Below, piece after piece: positions 51,885-60,408 of a DNA stretch of 64,000 nucleotides. Below the pieces are notes generated by a model. The model had not been told where the DNA came from, made no database searches, and worked only from the letters and a program-made list of their open reading frames with translations. Numbering within the stretch: the first letter of the stretch is position 1; each line of letters opens with the position of its first letter. A program made the translations under genes and the position numbers. This DNA is from Streptomyces sp. NBC_00162 (lineage in GTDB: Bacteria > Actinomycetota > Actinomycetes > Streptomycetales > Streptomycetaceae): positions 4,960,001-5,024,000 of the forward strand of contig NZ_CP102509.1 of the NCBI RefSeq assembly GCF_024611995.1, written 5' to 3'.

Positions 51885-52547
51885 ATGCGCGTACTGGTGG
51901 TGGAGGACGAGGAATTCCTCCGGGAGATGATCGCCGAGGGGCTGCGCCGCGACGCGCTGGCCGTCGACGAGGCCGCCGACGGCCTCGAGGCCCTGGAGCG
52001 CCTGCGCCTGGGCGCGTACGACGTCCTGGTCCTGGACCGCGACCTGCCCGGTCTGCACGGTGACGAGGTCTGCCGCCAGGTGGTGCGCGAGCGGCTGCTG
52101 ACCCGCGTCCTGATGCTGACCGCGTCCGGGACCGTACGGGACCGCGTCGAGGGCCTGGGCCTGGGCGCCGACGACTACCTCACCAAGCCGTTCGCCTACG
52201 ACGAGCTCCTGGCCCGCGTCCTCGCGCTGGGCCGCCGCGCCCGCCCCGCGCTGCCGCCCGTACTCGAGCGCGCCGGGGTCGCCGTCGACACCGCCCGCCG
52301 CAGCGCCACCCGCGACGGACGCCGGCTCGCCCTGTCCCGCAAGGAGTTCGCCGTCCTGGAGGCGCTGCTGCGCGCCGAGGGCGCGGTGGTCAGCAACGAC
52401 GACCTCATCGAGGACGTCTGGGAGCAGGACACCAGCTACTCCACCAACGCCGTCCGCGTCACGCTCAGCAAGCTCCGCGCCAAGCTGGGCGAGCCGCCGC
52501 TCATCGAGACCGTGCCCGGTGCGGGCTACCGGATCGCCGCCCGATGA
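51885..52547 (+). CDS. OmpR-family response regulator
   Basis: This 220-residue protein starts at ATG 51885 with GAGAGGA upstream. The receiver has acidic E7/D8, phosphoacceptor D51 (DVLVLDRDLPG), T79 and K101 (YLTKPFAYDE). The C-terminal winged helix is of the OmpR type (LSRKEFAVLEALLRAEGAVV, NAVRVTLSKLRAKLG). The stop overlaps the kinase start by four bases. Its divergent position makes the exporter operon the likely target. Confidence 0.94.
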   Translation: MRVLVVEDEEFLREMIAEGLRRDALAVDEAADGLEALERLRLGAYDVLVLDRDLPGLHGDEVCRQVVRERLLTRVLMLTASGTVRDRVEGLGLGADDYLTKPFAYDELLARVLALGRRARPALPPVLERAGVAVDTARRSATRDGRRLALSRKEFAVLEALLRAEGAVVSNDDLIEDVWEQDTSYSTNAVRVTLSKLRAKLGEPPLIETVPGAGYRIAAR

Positions 52548-53785
52548 CCGGGTTCCCGCGGGGCGTCCTGCGCACCGAGCGCGGCCGGCTCACCGCCCTG
52601 TACGGGTCCCTGCTGCTCCTGGCGGGCGGCGGACTGGTGGCGCTGGTGTACGTCCTGGTCGGCCAGGGGCTGTACGCGAGCGTCAGCGGGGCCGTCAGCA
52701 CCGTCAGCCCCGCGCTGCGCGCGGGCGAGAAGCTGGACCTGGACCCAGGCCGCAGCCCCGAGGCCGCCCGGAGCCCGGGCCCGGGCGAGACGCCCACCCC
52801 GGAGGAGATGAGGACGTACGCCCTCACCCGCAACCTGTCGGACGCCGTCACCCAGGCCGCCCAGCACCGGCTGCTGATCGTCTCGCTCATCGCCCTCGCC
52901 GTCTTCGCCGTCCTGTCGATCTGGCTGGCCTGGTGGATGGCCGGGCGGGTGCTGCGCCCCGTCGCCGTGATCACCGGGACCGCGCGGCGGCTGTCCGGCG
53001 AGAACCTGGACGAGCGGATCGCCCTGGACGCCCCGCCCGGCGAGCTCAAGGAGCTCGCCGACACCTTCGACGCGATGCTGGGGCGGATGGAGCATCTGGT
53101 CTCCGCCCAGCGGCGGTTCGCGGCGAACGCGGCGCACGAGCTGCGCACCCCGCTCGCCGTGCAGCGGGCGGCGGCCGAGATCGGGCTGGCCGGGGACCCG
53201 TCGCCGGAGCGGGTCGCCCGGATCCGCGAGCGGCTCATCGGCGTCGCGGAATCCAGCGAGCACCTCATCGAGTCGCTGCTGCTGCTCGCGGTGTCGGAGG
53301 AGGGGCTGGAGTCCACCGGGCGGGTGGATCTTGCGGCGCTGGCCGCCGCCGAACTGGCGGCCTGCCCGCAGGAGGGCCTGACGGTGGAACGCACCCTGGC
53401 CCCACTGGCCGTGACGGGCGACCGGACGCTCCTGGGCCACCTGGTCCGGAACCTGCTGACCAATGCCGTACGTCACAACCGCGCGGGCGGGCGGCTCACC
53501 CTGGCCACCTCCGCCGAGGGGGAACTGACGGTGTCCAACACCGGCCCCGTGATCGATCCGGCCGATGTGCCGAGGCTCCTGGAGCCGTTCCGGCGGAGCG
53601 CGGAACGGCAGCACACCGCTGGTGAGGGCGCCGGTCTGGGACTTTCGATCGTCGCCTCAATCGCGCGGGCGCACGGGGCGGAGCTGACGGCGCGGGCCAA
53701 TCCGGCGCCGGACGGCGGGCTGACGATCCGGCTCCGCTTCCCGGTGGCAGACGCCCGGCGGCAGGGCAGCGTTCAGCCGGAGTGA
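52544..53785 (+). CDS. Sensor histidine kinase (HAMP, HisKA, HATPase)
   Basis: This is 413 residues with membrane helices at about 18-42 and 108-131. An external sensor part of only about 65 residues with a Pro-rich stretch lies between them. HAMP begins near 132, phospho-histidine H198 is in FAANAAHELRTPLAVQ, the N box is LVRNLLTNAVRHN and the G box AGLGLSIVASI. The short sensor suggests it detects something at or in the membrane, such as a substrate of the neighbouring exporter. Confidence 0.93.
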   Translation: MTGFPRGVLRTERGRLTALYGSLLLLAGGGLVALVYVLVGQGLYASVSGAVSTVSPALRAGEKLDLDPGRSPEAARSPGPGETPTPEEMRTYALTRNLSDAVTQAAQHRLLIVSLIALAVFAVLSIWLAWWMAGRVLRPVAVITGTARRLSGENLDERIALDAPPGELKELADTFDAMLGRMEHLVSAQRRFAANAAHELRTPLAVQRAAAEIGLAGDPSPERVARIRERLIGVAESSEHLIESLLLLAVSEEGLESTGRVDLAALAAAELAACPQEGLTVERTLAPLAVTGDRTLLGHLVRNLLTNAVRHNRAGGRLTLATSAEGELTVSNTGPVIDPADVPRLLEPFRRSAERQHTAGEGAGLGLSIVASIARAHGAELTARANPAPDGGLTIRLRFPVADARRQGSVQPE

Positions 53786-53811
53786 AGGGCGGCTGATGTA
53801 CGGTCGGTTCA

Positions 53812-54660
53812 ATGAGCAAGCACCGCCGAGCCCGCTCCCGCACGCTCCGTACGTCGCGTACGCCTCGTCCGGGAAGTACTCGTACGTCCTCGCCCACGTC
53901 CCGGCGCGTGGCCCTCGCCGCGACCTTCGGCCTGCTGACCTTCGCGGCCGGCTGGGTGTACGCCCTTGACGACAACGCCGTCGGCACCGCCTCGCAGGCA
54001 CGCGCCGACTCCCGTCCCCAGGCCCCGGACCGCGCCGCGCGCGACGCCCAGCGGGAAGCTCCCCGGGCCCCGCTGCAGGGGCTGACCGGCATCAGCGAGC
54101 AGACCCTGGCGAGGATCCCGGCCGAGTCCCGCCAGCTCGTCCTGGTCACCGGCAAGGCCGGGGACTCCTCGGAGTCCACCGCCGCGCTCTACACCCGTCC
54201 CGCGGCCGGCGCCGACTGGGTGCGGACCGAGAGCTGGCCGGCCCGCAACGGTGCGAAGGGCTGGTCCACGGAGCGCACGTACGGGGACCTGACCTCCCCG
54301 CAGGGCGTCTTCGCGCTCACCGACGCGGGCGGGCTGCTGGCGCCGCCGCCCGGCACCCGGCTTCCGTACGACAAGGACCGGGCGTTCGTCGCCACGGGGC
54401 GCGGGGTCAACGGCGAGTCCCTGGCGGGGTCCTTCGACTACGTCGTCGCCATCGACTTCAACCGCAGGCCGGGGAAATCGCCCCTCGACCCGGTCAAGCC
54501 GGAGGGTGAGGACAAGGGCGGCAACATCTGGCTCCACGTGGACCACGACGGCCCCTCACAGGGCTGCGTCGGCATTCCGAAGGAGGCGATGAAGAAGGTC
54601 CTGGCGACCCTCGACCCGGCGGCGAAGCCGGTCATCGTGATGGGTCCGGAAGGCTTCTGA
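53812..54660 (+). CDS. L,D-transpeptidase (YkuD-like), membrane-anchored
   Basis: This 282-residue protein has a basic N-terminus with Ser/Thr/Arg repeats. One anchor helix follows (VALAATFGLLTFAAGWVYAL), then the catalytic domain. The active-site block is WLHVDHDGPSQGCVGIPKEA with the usual His, Ser, Gly-Cys arrangement. It would act on peptidoglycan stem peptides, or more generally as a YkuD-fold acyltransferase. The gene follows the kinase by 26 bp. Its 3' end overlaps the convergent terpene-cyclase-like gene by 29 bp. Confidence 0.85.
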   Translation: MSKHRRARSRTLRTSRTPRPGSTRTSSPTSRRVALAATFGLLTFAAGWVYALDDNAVGTASQARADSRPQAPDRAARDAQREAPRAPLQGLTGISEQTLARIPAESRQLVLVTGKAGDSSESTAALYTRPAAGADWVRTESWPARNGAKGWSTERTYGDLTSPQGVFALTDAGGLLAPPPGTRLPYDKDRAFVATGRGVNGESLAGSFDYVVAIDFNRRPGKSPLDPVKPEGEDKGGNIWLHVDHDGPSQGCVGIPKEAMKKVLATLDPAAKPVIVMGPEGF

Positions 54661-55285
54661 CCGGGGCGGCGGGAGTCCGTCGGCGGGCCTGGAGCAGCAG
54701 CCCGATGTACACCAGGTCGAAGACGCTGCACAGGATCCCGAGCCCGAGGATGAACGGCGCGTCCGCGAGGACCCCGAACAGCACGGTCGGGGCCAGCGTG
54801 CCCAGCCACTTGGCGACGGCGATGGTCAGGGACTGCCCGCGCGGCCCCTGCCGGGCTGCGAAGAGGCCGATGAACAGGCCGGACATCAGCAGGTTCTGCA
54901 GGAACGCCGAGTAGCGCGAGGCGTCGTGCGCCCCGAAGTGGGCGAGGAACAGCCCCTGCACGGCGAACCCGGTGGCGAACACCAGGACCGACCAGGCGGC
55001 GAACATCGGACGGGTGACGAACCGCGGCAGCTCGGCCCGCCCGAACCGCAGATAGGTGAAGACGATCACCACGTCGGCCGCCGCCCACACCACGTTCACC
55101 ACGCCCTGGGCGGTCATCCCGGAGTCCGTGAACTCGCGGACCGCGTAGATCGACTCCCAGGCGAAGTTCAGCGCGAGCGCGGCGACGGGCATCGCGTACG
55201 TCCGGTCGCGCAGCCCGACGCGGATCGCCTCCAGGTACACGACGGTCCAGGCGATCCCGCTGACCAGCGTGAGTATGAGATCCAT
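54632..55285 (-). CDS. Transmembrane terpene cyclase-like protein (Pyr4-type)
   Basis: This 217-residue protein has seven predicted helices. Motifs recall the Pyr4-like integral membrane cyclases: ALALNFAWESIYAVREFT (Glu in the second helix) and NVVWAAADVVIVFTYLRFGR (Asp in the third). Those enzymes protonate and cyclise meroterpenoid precursors. No prenyltransferase or epoxidase gene lies next to it, so it is an orphan here and the reaction is open. The start is ATG 55285, divergent from the monooxygenase gene with an operator between. Confidence 0.6.
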   Translation of the reverse strand: MDLILTLVSGIAWTVVYLEAIRVGLRDRTYAMPVAALALNFAWESIYAVREFTDSGMTAQGVVNVVWAAADVVIVFTYLRFGRAELPRFVTRPMFAAWSVLVFATGFAVQGLFLAHFGAHDASRYSAFLQNLLMSGLFIGLFAARQGPRGQSLTIAVAKWLGTLAPTVLFGVLADAPFILGLGILCSVFDLVYIGLLLQARRRTPAAPVRSLPDPSR

Positions 55286-55346
55286 CCGCGCACCCTAGGC
55301 GGTGTCCCGGCCGGGGCACAGCGCCGGGTCCTGTCCGCCCCCTTGC

Positions 55347-55361
55347 CTGACGGTCCGTCAG
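55347..55361. promoter_or_regulatory. Operator CTGACG-GTC-CGTCAG
   Basis: A perfect 15-base palindrome lies in the divergent region before the 55423 gene. The same arms and spacing recur at 57235 (perfect) and 57174 (one mismatch). This is a likely TetR-type site. Confidence 0.7.
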
Positions 55362-55422
55362 CTACGACGATGGCCCGGCACCGATATGACGAATCGGCAG
55401 ACGAAGGCGAGGCGGGTCCGGC

Positions 55423-56379
55423 ATGGCGCGCGTGTTTCCGGAGGGTCGGCTGGTCTACGGGATGCAGCTCCCGGTCCAGTCGCAGAGCACCATCTACGCC
55501 GAGCCCTGGGAGGCGTCGGCCACCGCCGCCGACCTCGCCGAGGTGGCGCGGGCCGCCGACCGGGCCGGCTTCGGGTACCTGGCCACCTGCGACCACGTGG
55601 CCATCCCGCGGCGGCTCGCCGGACCCATGAGCACCGTCTGGTACGACCCGGTGGCCACCCTGTCCTTCCTCGCCGGCATCACCGAGCACGTGCGGCTGCT
55701 CAGCCACGTCGCGATCCTCGGCCTGCGCCACCCGCTGATCAGCGCCAAGCAGTACGCCACCCTCGACCACCTCTCGGGCGGCCGGCTGATCCTCGGCGTC
55801 GGCGCCGGGCACGTCCAGGAGGAGTTCGAGATCCTCGGGGTGGACTTCGCCCGCCGCGGGGCCGTCCTCGACGAGACCCTCGACGCGCTGCGGGCGGCGC
55901 TCGGCCCCGAGGAGTACCCGGAGTTCGAGGGCGAGCTGTTCTCCTTCAAGGATCTCGGCCAGCTGCCCCGGCCCGCCCAGGAGCGGATCCCCGTATGGGT
56001 CGGCGGCTCCTCGCCCGCCGCCGTCCGCCGGGCCGCGCTGCGCGGGGACGGCTGGCTCCCGCAGGGCGACCCGCGCGAGAAGCTCCCGGCGCAGATCGCC
56101 CGCATCAAGGAGCTGCGCGCCGCGGCCGGGGTGGCCGGCCCCGTCGAGTTCGGCGCGATCACCGAGGCCCTGTACGTCGGCGAGCCCGGCTGGGACACCG
56201 GCCGCCGCACCCTCACCGGCAAGGCGGAGGTGCTCGCCGAGTCCCTGCGGGAGTACAAGGCGCTCGGCGTGGACCAGATCCAGGTCCGCTTCCGCAATCG
56301 CGACCGCGCCGAGCTCGTGGACCAGATCACCGCTTTCGGGGCCGAGGTGGCCCCCCTCCTCAACGACTGGGAGTCGTGA
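55423..56379 (+). CDS. Luciferase-like (probably F420-dependent) oxidoreductase
   Basis: This is a 318-residue TIM-barrel protein of the LLM class with features of the TIGR03619-type F420 branch: CDHVAIPRRLAGPM, HPLISAKQYATLDHLSGGRL and GVGAGHVQEEFEILGVDF. The family uses FMN or F420 to oxidise or reduce small organic molecules. It begins a cluster with an SDR, a second LLM enzyme, an amidohydrolase and an aldehyde dehydrogenase. The stop overlaps a possible GTG start of the SDR. Confidence 0.85.
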   Translation: MARVFPEGRLVYGMQLPVQSQSTIYAEPWEASATAADLAEVARAADRAGFGYLATCDHVAIPRRLAGPMSTVWYDPVATLSFLAGITEHVRLLSHVAILGLRHPLISAKQYATLDHLSGGRLILGVGAGHVQEEFEILGVDFARRGAVLDETLDALRAALGPEEYPEFEGELFSFKDLGQLPRPAQERIPVWVGGSSPAAVRRAALRGDGWLPQGDPREKLPAQIARIKELRAAAGVAGPVEFGAITEALYVGEPGWDTGRRTLTGKAEVLAESLREYKALGVDQIQVRFRNRDRAELVDQITAFGAEVAPLLNDWES

Positions 56380-56381
56380 CC

Positions 56382-57167
56382 ATGGGCAAGCTGGACGGGC
56401 GCGTCGTCATCATCACCGGCGCGGCACGGGGCCAGGGCGAGCAGGAGGCCCGCCTCTTCGCCGCCGAGGGCGCCAGGGTGCTCCTGGGCGACGTACTGGA
56501 CGAGCAGGGCGCCGCGGTGGCCAAGGAGATCGGCGAGGACCGGGCCCGCTACGTGCGGCTGGACGTGAGCCGAGAGGAGGACTGGGCGGGCGCGGTCGCC
56601 GTCGCGAAGGAGGCCTTCGGCCCGGTCGACGGCCTGGTCAACAACGCGGGCATCCTGCGCTTCAACGAGCTGACCGCGACCCCGCTGGAGGAGTTCCAGC
56701 AGGTGGTCCAGGTCAACCAGGTGGGCGCCTTCCTCGGGATCAAGTCGGTGGCCCCCGAGATCGAGGCGGCCGGCGGCGGCACGATCGTCAACACCTCCTC
56801 GTACACCGGCCTGACGGGCATGGCGTACGTCGGCACGTACGCCGCCACCAAGGCGGCCATCCTCGGCCTGACCCGGGTGGCCGCGCTGGAGCTGGCGGGC
56901 AAGGGGATCCGGGTCAACGCGATGTGCCCGGGCGCCGTGGACACCCCGATGGCCAACCCGGGCCTGCTGGATCCGGCGGGGATGACGGACGAGGCGCGGG
57001 AGGCGATGGCGGATCTGTACAAGCGGGTCGTGCCGATGGGCCGGGTCGGGCAGCCGGAGGAGATAGCGAAGCTGGCCCTCTTCCTGACCAGCGAGGACTC
57101 CTCGTACATCACCGGCCAGCCGTTCGTCATCGACGGCGGCTGGATGGCCGGTGTGAGCATCCTCTAG
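56382..57167 (+). CDS. Short-chain dehydrogenase/reductase
   Basis: This is 261 residues from ATG 56382; GTG 56376 would add two residues and give a GTGA overlap. The NAD(P) motif is VVIITGAARGQGEQEARLFA. The NNAG motif is present, and the catalytic Ser, Tyr and Lys are in IVNTSSYTG and VGTYAATKAAILGL. The C-terminus SSYITGQPFVIDGGW is typical of classical SDRs. It probably oxidises an alcohol in the same pathway as the upstream LLM enzyme. Confidence 0.92.
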   Translation: MGKLDGRVVIITGAARGQGEQEARLFAAEGARVLLGDVLDEQGAAVAKEIGEDRARYVRLDVSREEDWAGAVAVAKEAFGPVDGLVNNAGILRFNELTATPLEEFQQVVQVNQVGAFLGIKSVAPEIEAAGGGTIVNTSSYTGLTGMAYVGTYAATKAAILGLTRVAALELAGKGIRVNAMCPGAVDTPMANPGLLDPAGMTDEAREAMADLYKRVVPMGRVGQPEEIAKLALFLTSEDSSYITGQPFVIDGGWMAGVSIL

Positions 57168-57173
57168 TCGTAT

Positions 57174-57188
57174 CTGATGGAGCGTCAG
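57174..57188. promoter_or_regulatory. Operator-like site CTGATG-GAG-CGTCAG
   Basis: This site has the same spacing as the perfect sites at 55347 and 57235, with one mismatch. It is followed by TGACGCT (57193-57199), which with AGCGTCA makes a second, overlapping inverted repeat. Confidence 0.55.
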
Positions 57189-57234
57189 GTATTGACGCTC
57201 CCGCCCCAGCGGTGGAACAGTCGAGACATCGAAT

Positions 57235-57249
57235 CTGACGCAACGTCAG
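57235..57249. promoter_or_regulatory. Operator CTGACG-CAA-CGTCAG
   Basis: A perfect palindrome lies 24 bases before the start of the 57273 gene. It probably overlaps the core promoter or the start of transcription. Confidence 0.7.
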
Positions 57250-57272
57250 AAATCAAAGGACGGTGAACCCCC

Positions 57273-58394
57273 TTGGAATTCGGGCTCTTTGTGCAGGGAT
57301 ACGTGGCCGAGTCACGGTCCAAGGTCGACCCCGAGGCAGAGCACAAGGCGCTGATCGAGGAGACCGAGTACGTCATCCAGGCAGACAAGTCGGGCTTCAA
57401 GTACGCCTGGGCCTCCGAGCACCACTTCCTGGAGGAGTACTCGCACCTGTCGGCGAACGAGGTCTTCCTCGGGTACCTCGCGCACGCCACCGAGCGGATC
57501 CACCTCGGCTCCGGCATCTTCAACCCGCTCGCCCCGGTGAACCACCCGGTCAAGGTGGCCGAGAAGGTCGCCATGCTCGACCACCTCTCCAAGGGCCGCT
57601 TCGAGTTCGGCACCGGCCGCGGCGCGGGAAGCCACGAGATCCTCGGCTTCCTGCCCGGCATCGAGGACATGAACGGCACGAAGGAGATCTGGGAGGAGAC
57701 CATCGCGGAGTTCCCCAAGATGTTCCTCCAGGAGGAGTACGAGGGGTTCCAGGGCAAGCACTGGTCGCTGCCCCCGCGGAAGATCTTCCCCAAGCCGTAC
57801 GGCAAGGCGCACCCGGCCATGTGGTACGCCGCCGGCTCCCCCTCCTCGTACGCCATGGCGGCGAAGAAGGGCCTGGGCGTACTGGGCTTCAGCGTGCAGA
57901 AGGTCTCCGACATGGAGTGGGTCCTCGACCAGTACAAGACGGCCATCCAGGAGGCGAAGGCCATCGGCGCCTTCGTCAACGACAACGTCATGGTCACCTC
58001 GACCGCGATCTGCGCCGAGACCCACGACAAGGCGATCGAGATCGCCGTCAACGCCAACATGAACCGCTTCCAGTCGCTGGTGTTCCGCTACCACGACACG
58101 TTCCCGCGGCCGGAGGCCATCCCGCAGTGGCCCGAGCTGCTGCCGGAGTACAACGCGGAGATCATCGAGCTGCTGATCGCCGAGGAACTGATGATCTGCG
58201 GCGACCCGTCGGAGGTCCTCCAGCAGTGCAAGCGCTGGGAGCAGGCCGGCGCCGACCAGCTCTCCTTCGGCCTGCCGACCGGGGTGTCGTACGAGGACAC
58301 GATGACCACGATCAAGCTCCTCGGCGAGCACGTGATCCCCGAGATCGACACGGACCCGGTCCACCGCACGACGCGCTTCCGCCAGGCCGTCTGA
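57273..58394 (+). CDS. Luciferase-like flavin-dependent oxidoreductase
   Basis: This 373-residue protein probably starts at TTG 57273 (EFGLFVQGYVAE), the usual place for this family, with AAAGGA at a rather long distance. Signatures are WASEHHFLEEYSHLSANEVF, GSGIFNPLAPVNHPVKVAEK and GRFEFGTGRGAGSHEILGFL. It is close in type to bacterial luciferase alpha-subunit-like monooxygenases. Two operator copies in front of it suggest that it is induced together with the upstream pair. The substrate is unknown. Confidence 0.87.
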   Translation: MEFGLFVQGYVAESRSKVDPEAEHKALIEETEYVIQADKSGFKYAWASEHHFLEEYSHLSANEVFLGYLAHATERIHLGSGIFNPLAPVNHPVKVAEKVAMLDHLSKGRFEFGTGRGAGSHEILGFLPGIEDMNGTKEIWEETIAEFPKMFLQEEYEGFQGKHWSLPPRKIFPKPYGKAHPAMWYAAGSPSSYAMAAKKGLGVLGFSVQKVSDMEWVLDQYKTAIQEAKAIGAFVNDNVMVTSTAICAETHDKAIEIAVNANMNRFQSLVFRYHDTFPRPEAIPQWPELLPEYNAEIIELLIAEELMICGDPSEVLQQCKRWEQAGADQLSFGLPTGVSYEDTMTTIKLLGEHVIPEIDTDPVHRTTRFRQAV

Positions 58395-58501
58395 CCCGGC
58401 GGGGGGTCGGGGCGGCGTCTTCCCGGACCGCCGTCCCGCAGGCCCCGGCCGGGCGGCCTCCGGCCGGGGCCCCTGGGCTCCGCTTACAGGTGCGGCGCCG
58501 C

Positions 58502-58630
58502 TGCGGGGGCTCCGCCCCCGGACCCCCGCGCCTCAAACGCCGGCGGGGCTGGGTTGTGCCCGGCGGACGGCATCAGCCAGATCCAGCCCCGCCAGCGTTT
58601 GAGGCGCGGGGTCTGGGGCGGAGCCCCAGC
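58502..58630. repeat. Long imperfect inverted repeat (about 48-bp arms)
   Basis: The left arm is at 58502-58552 and the right arm at 58583-58630. They are nearly reverse complements, sharing CGCGCCTCAAACGC and the small hairpin GGGGCTCCGCCCC. They are separated by 30 bases. It lies between the LLM and amidohydrolase genes and could form a very strong hairpin or cruciform. Part of the right arm recurs at 43536-43561. It looks like a Streptomyces dispersed intergenic element. Confidence 0.75.
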
Positions 58631-58668
58631 ACACGGCCCGCAACCCGAACACCGGCAGAAGGGACGTC

Positions 58669-60408
58669 ATGCTCGACCACCTGATCAAGGGCGCCACCGT
58701 CGTGGACGGCACCGGCGCCCCCGCCCGCCCCGCAGACGTCGGCATACGCGACGGCCGGATCGTCGCCATCGCACCCCCCGGCACGGTCGAAGAAGACGCG
58801 CGGACCACCGAGGACGCCACCGGCCTCGTCCTGACCCCCGGCTTCATCGACCCCCACACGCACTACGACGCCCAGCTCTTCTGGGACCCGTACGCCACCC
58901 CCTCCATGAACCACGGCGTCACCACCGTCGCCGGCGGCAACTGCGGCTTCACCCTGGCCCCGCTCCACCCGGACCGCCCCGAGGACGCCGACTACACCCG
59001 CCGCATGATGAGCAAGGTCGAGGGCATGGCCCTCAAGGCCCTGGAGGACGGCGTCGACTGGACCTGGTCCACGTTCGGCGAGTACCTCGACGCCCTCGAG
59101 GGCCGGATCGCCGTCAACGCCGGCTTCATGGTCGGCCACTGCGCCCTGCGCCGCCACGTGATGGGCGAGGACGCCGTCGGCGGCCAGCCCACCCCCGAGC
59201 AGCTCCAGCAGATGCTCGACCTCTTCCACGACGCCATGAACGCCGGCGCCTGGGGGCTGTCCACCACGCAGTCCTCCACCCACTCCGACGGGGCCGGCGC
59301 CCCCGTCGCCTCCCGGCACGCCAAGCCCGCCGAACTCCTCGCCCTCTCCAAGGCCGTCGCCGAACACGAGGGCACCCAGCTCGAAGCCATCGTCGCGGGC
59401 TGCCTCGACCAGTTCTCCGATGAGGAGATCGACCTCTTCGTAGAGATGAGCGCCGCCGCCGGACGGCCCCTGAACTGGAACGTCCTCACCATCGACGCCT
59501 CCGTCCCGGAGCGCGTCCCGCGCCAGCTGATCCCGAGCGAGCGCGCCCGCGAGGCCGGCGGCCGCATCGTCGCGCTGACGATGCCGATCCTCACCCCCAT
59601 GAACATGTCGCTCGGCACCTTCTGCGCGCTCAACCTCATCCCCGGCTGGGGCGAGGTCCTCGCCCTGCCCGTCGCCGAGCGGATCGAGAAGCTGCGCGAT
59701 CCGGCCGTACGCGCCGAGATGCTGAAGCGGGCCGACTCCAAGGAGGCCGGGGTCTTCCGCCGCCTCGCCAACTTCGGCCGCTACGTCATCGGCGACACGT
59801 ACAGCAAGGAGAACGAGGGCCTGTCGGGCCGCGTCGTGAACGACATCGCGGCCGAGCGCGGCCAGGACGCCTTCCAGTGCCTGGTGGAGATCTGCGCCAA
59901 CGACGAACTGCGCACGGTGCTCTGGCCGATGCCCACCGACAACGACCCGGCGAGCTGGGCCCTGCGTGCCGAGACCTGGCAGCACGAGGACGTCATGCTG
60001 GGCGGCTCCGACGCGGGCGCGCACCTGGACCGCATGTGCGGGGCCCCGTACACGACCCGGTTCCTCGGCGACTGCCTGCGCGGCCGCAAGCTGGTCCCGC
60101 TGGAGCAGGCGGTACGGATGCTCACCGACGACCCGGCCCAACTGTTCGGGCTGCGCGAGCGCGGCCGGATCGCCGAGGGCTTCCACGCGGACCTGGTGCT
60201 CTTCGACCCGGAGCGCATCGAGGCCGGCCCGGCGACGCTGGTCCACGACCTGCCCGGGGACAGCCCGCGGCTGGACGCGCGGGCCGTCGGGATCGTCTCG
60301 GTACGGGTCAACGGCGTGGAGACCATCCGCGACGACGAAGTGACGGGCGCGATCCCGGGCATCGTGCTCCGGTCGGGCCGGGACACGAGGACGGTGAGCA
60401 CGCGGTGA
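58669..60408 (+). CDS. N-acyl-D-amino-acid deacylase-like amidohydrolase
   Basis: This 579-residue member of the amidohydrolase_3 group has the metal motif GFIDPHTHYDAQLFWDP (H63, H65). A VTTVAGGNCGFTLAPL block follows, then a late metal Asp in MLGGSDAGAHLDRMCGAP. The final beta-sandwich has GFHADLVLFDPERIEAG. These enzymes cleave N-acyl or cyclic amide bonds. The stop overlaps the aldehyde dehydrogenase gene by four bases, which ties it to an oxidative pathway. Confidence 0.88.
   Translation: MLDHLIKGATVVDGTGAPARPADVGIRDGRIVAIAPPGTVEEDARTTEDATGLVLTPGFIDPHTHYDAQLFWDPYATPSMNHGVTTVAGGNCGFTLAPLHPDRPEDADYTRRMMSKVEGMALKALEDGVDWTWSTFGEYLDALEGRIAVNAGFMVGHCALRRHVMGEDAVGGQPTPEQLQQMLDLFHDAMNAGAWGLSTTQSSTHSDGAGAPVASRHAKPAELLALSKAVAEHEGTQLEAIVAGCLDQFSDEEIDLFVEMSAAAGRPLNWNVLTIDASVPERVPRQLIPSERAREAGGRIVALTMPILTPMNMSLGTFCALNLIPGWGEVLALPVAERIEKLRDPAVRAEMLKRADSKEAGVFRRLANFGRYVIGDTYSKENEGLSGRVVNDIAAERGQDAFQCLVEICANDELRTVLWPMPTDNDPASWALRAETWQHEDVMLGGSDAGAHLDRMCGAPYTTRFLGDCLRGRKLVPLEQAVRMLTDDPAQLFGLRERGRIAEGFHADLVLFDPERIEAGPATLVHDLPGDSPRLDARAVGIVSVRVNGVETIRDDEVTGAIPGIVLRSGRDTRTVSTR

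Noticed and set aside
51795..52058. Upstream extension of the 51267 lipoprotein
   Set aside because: It would run antisense through the response regulator gene and bury the lipoprotein signal peptide.
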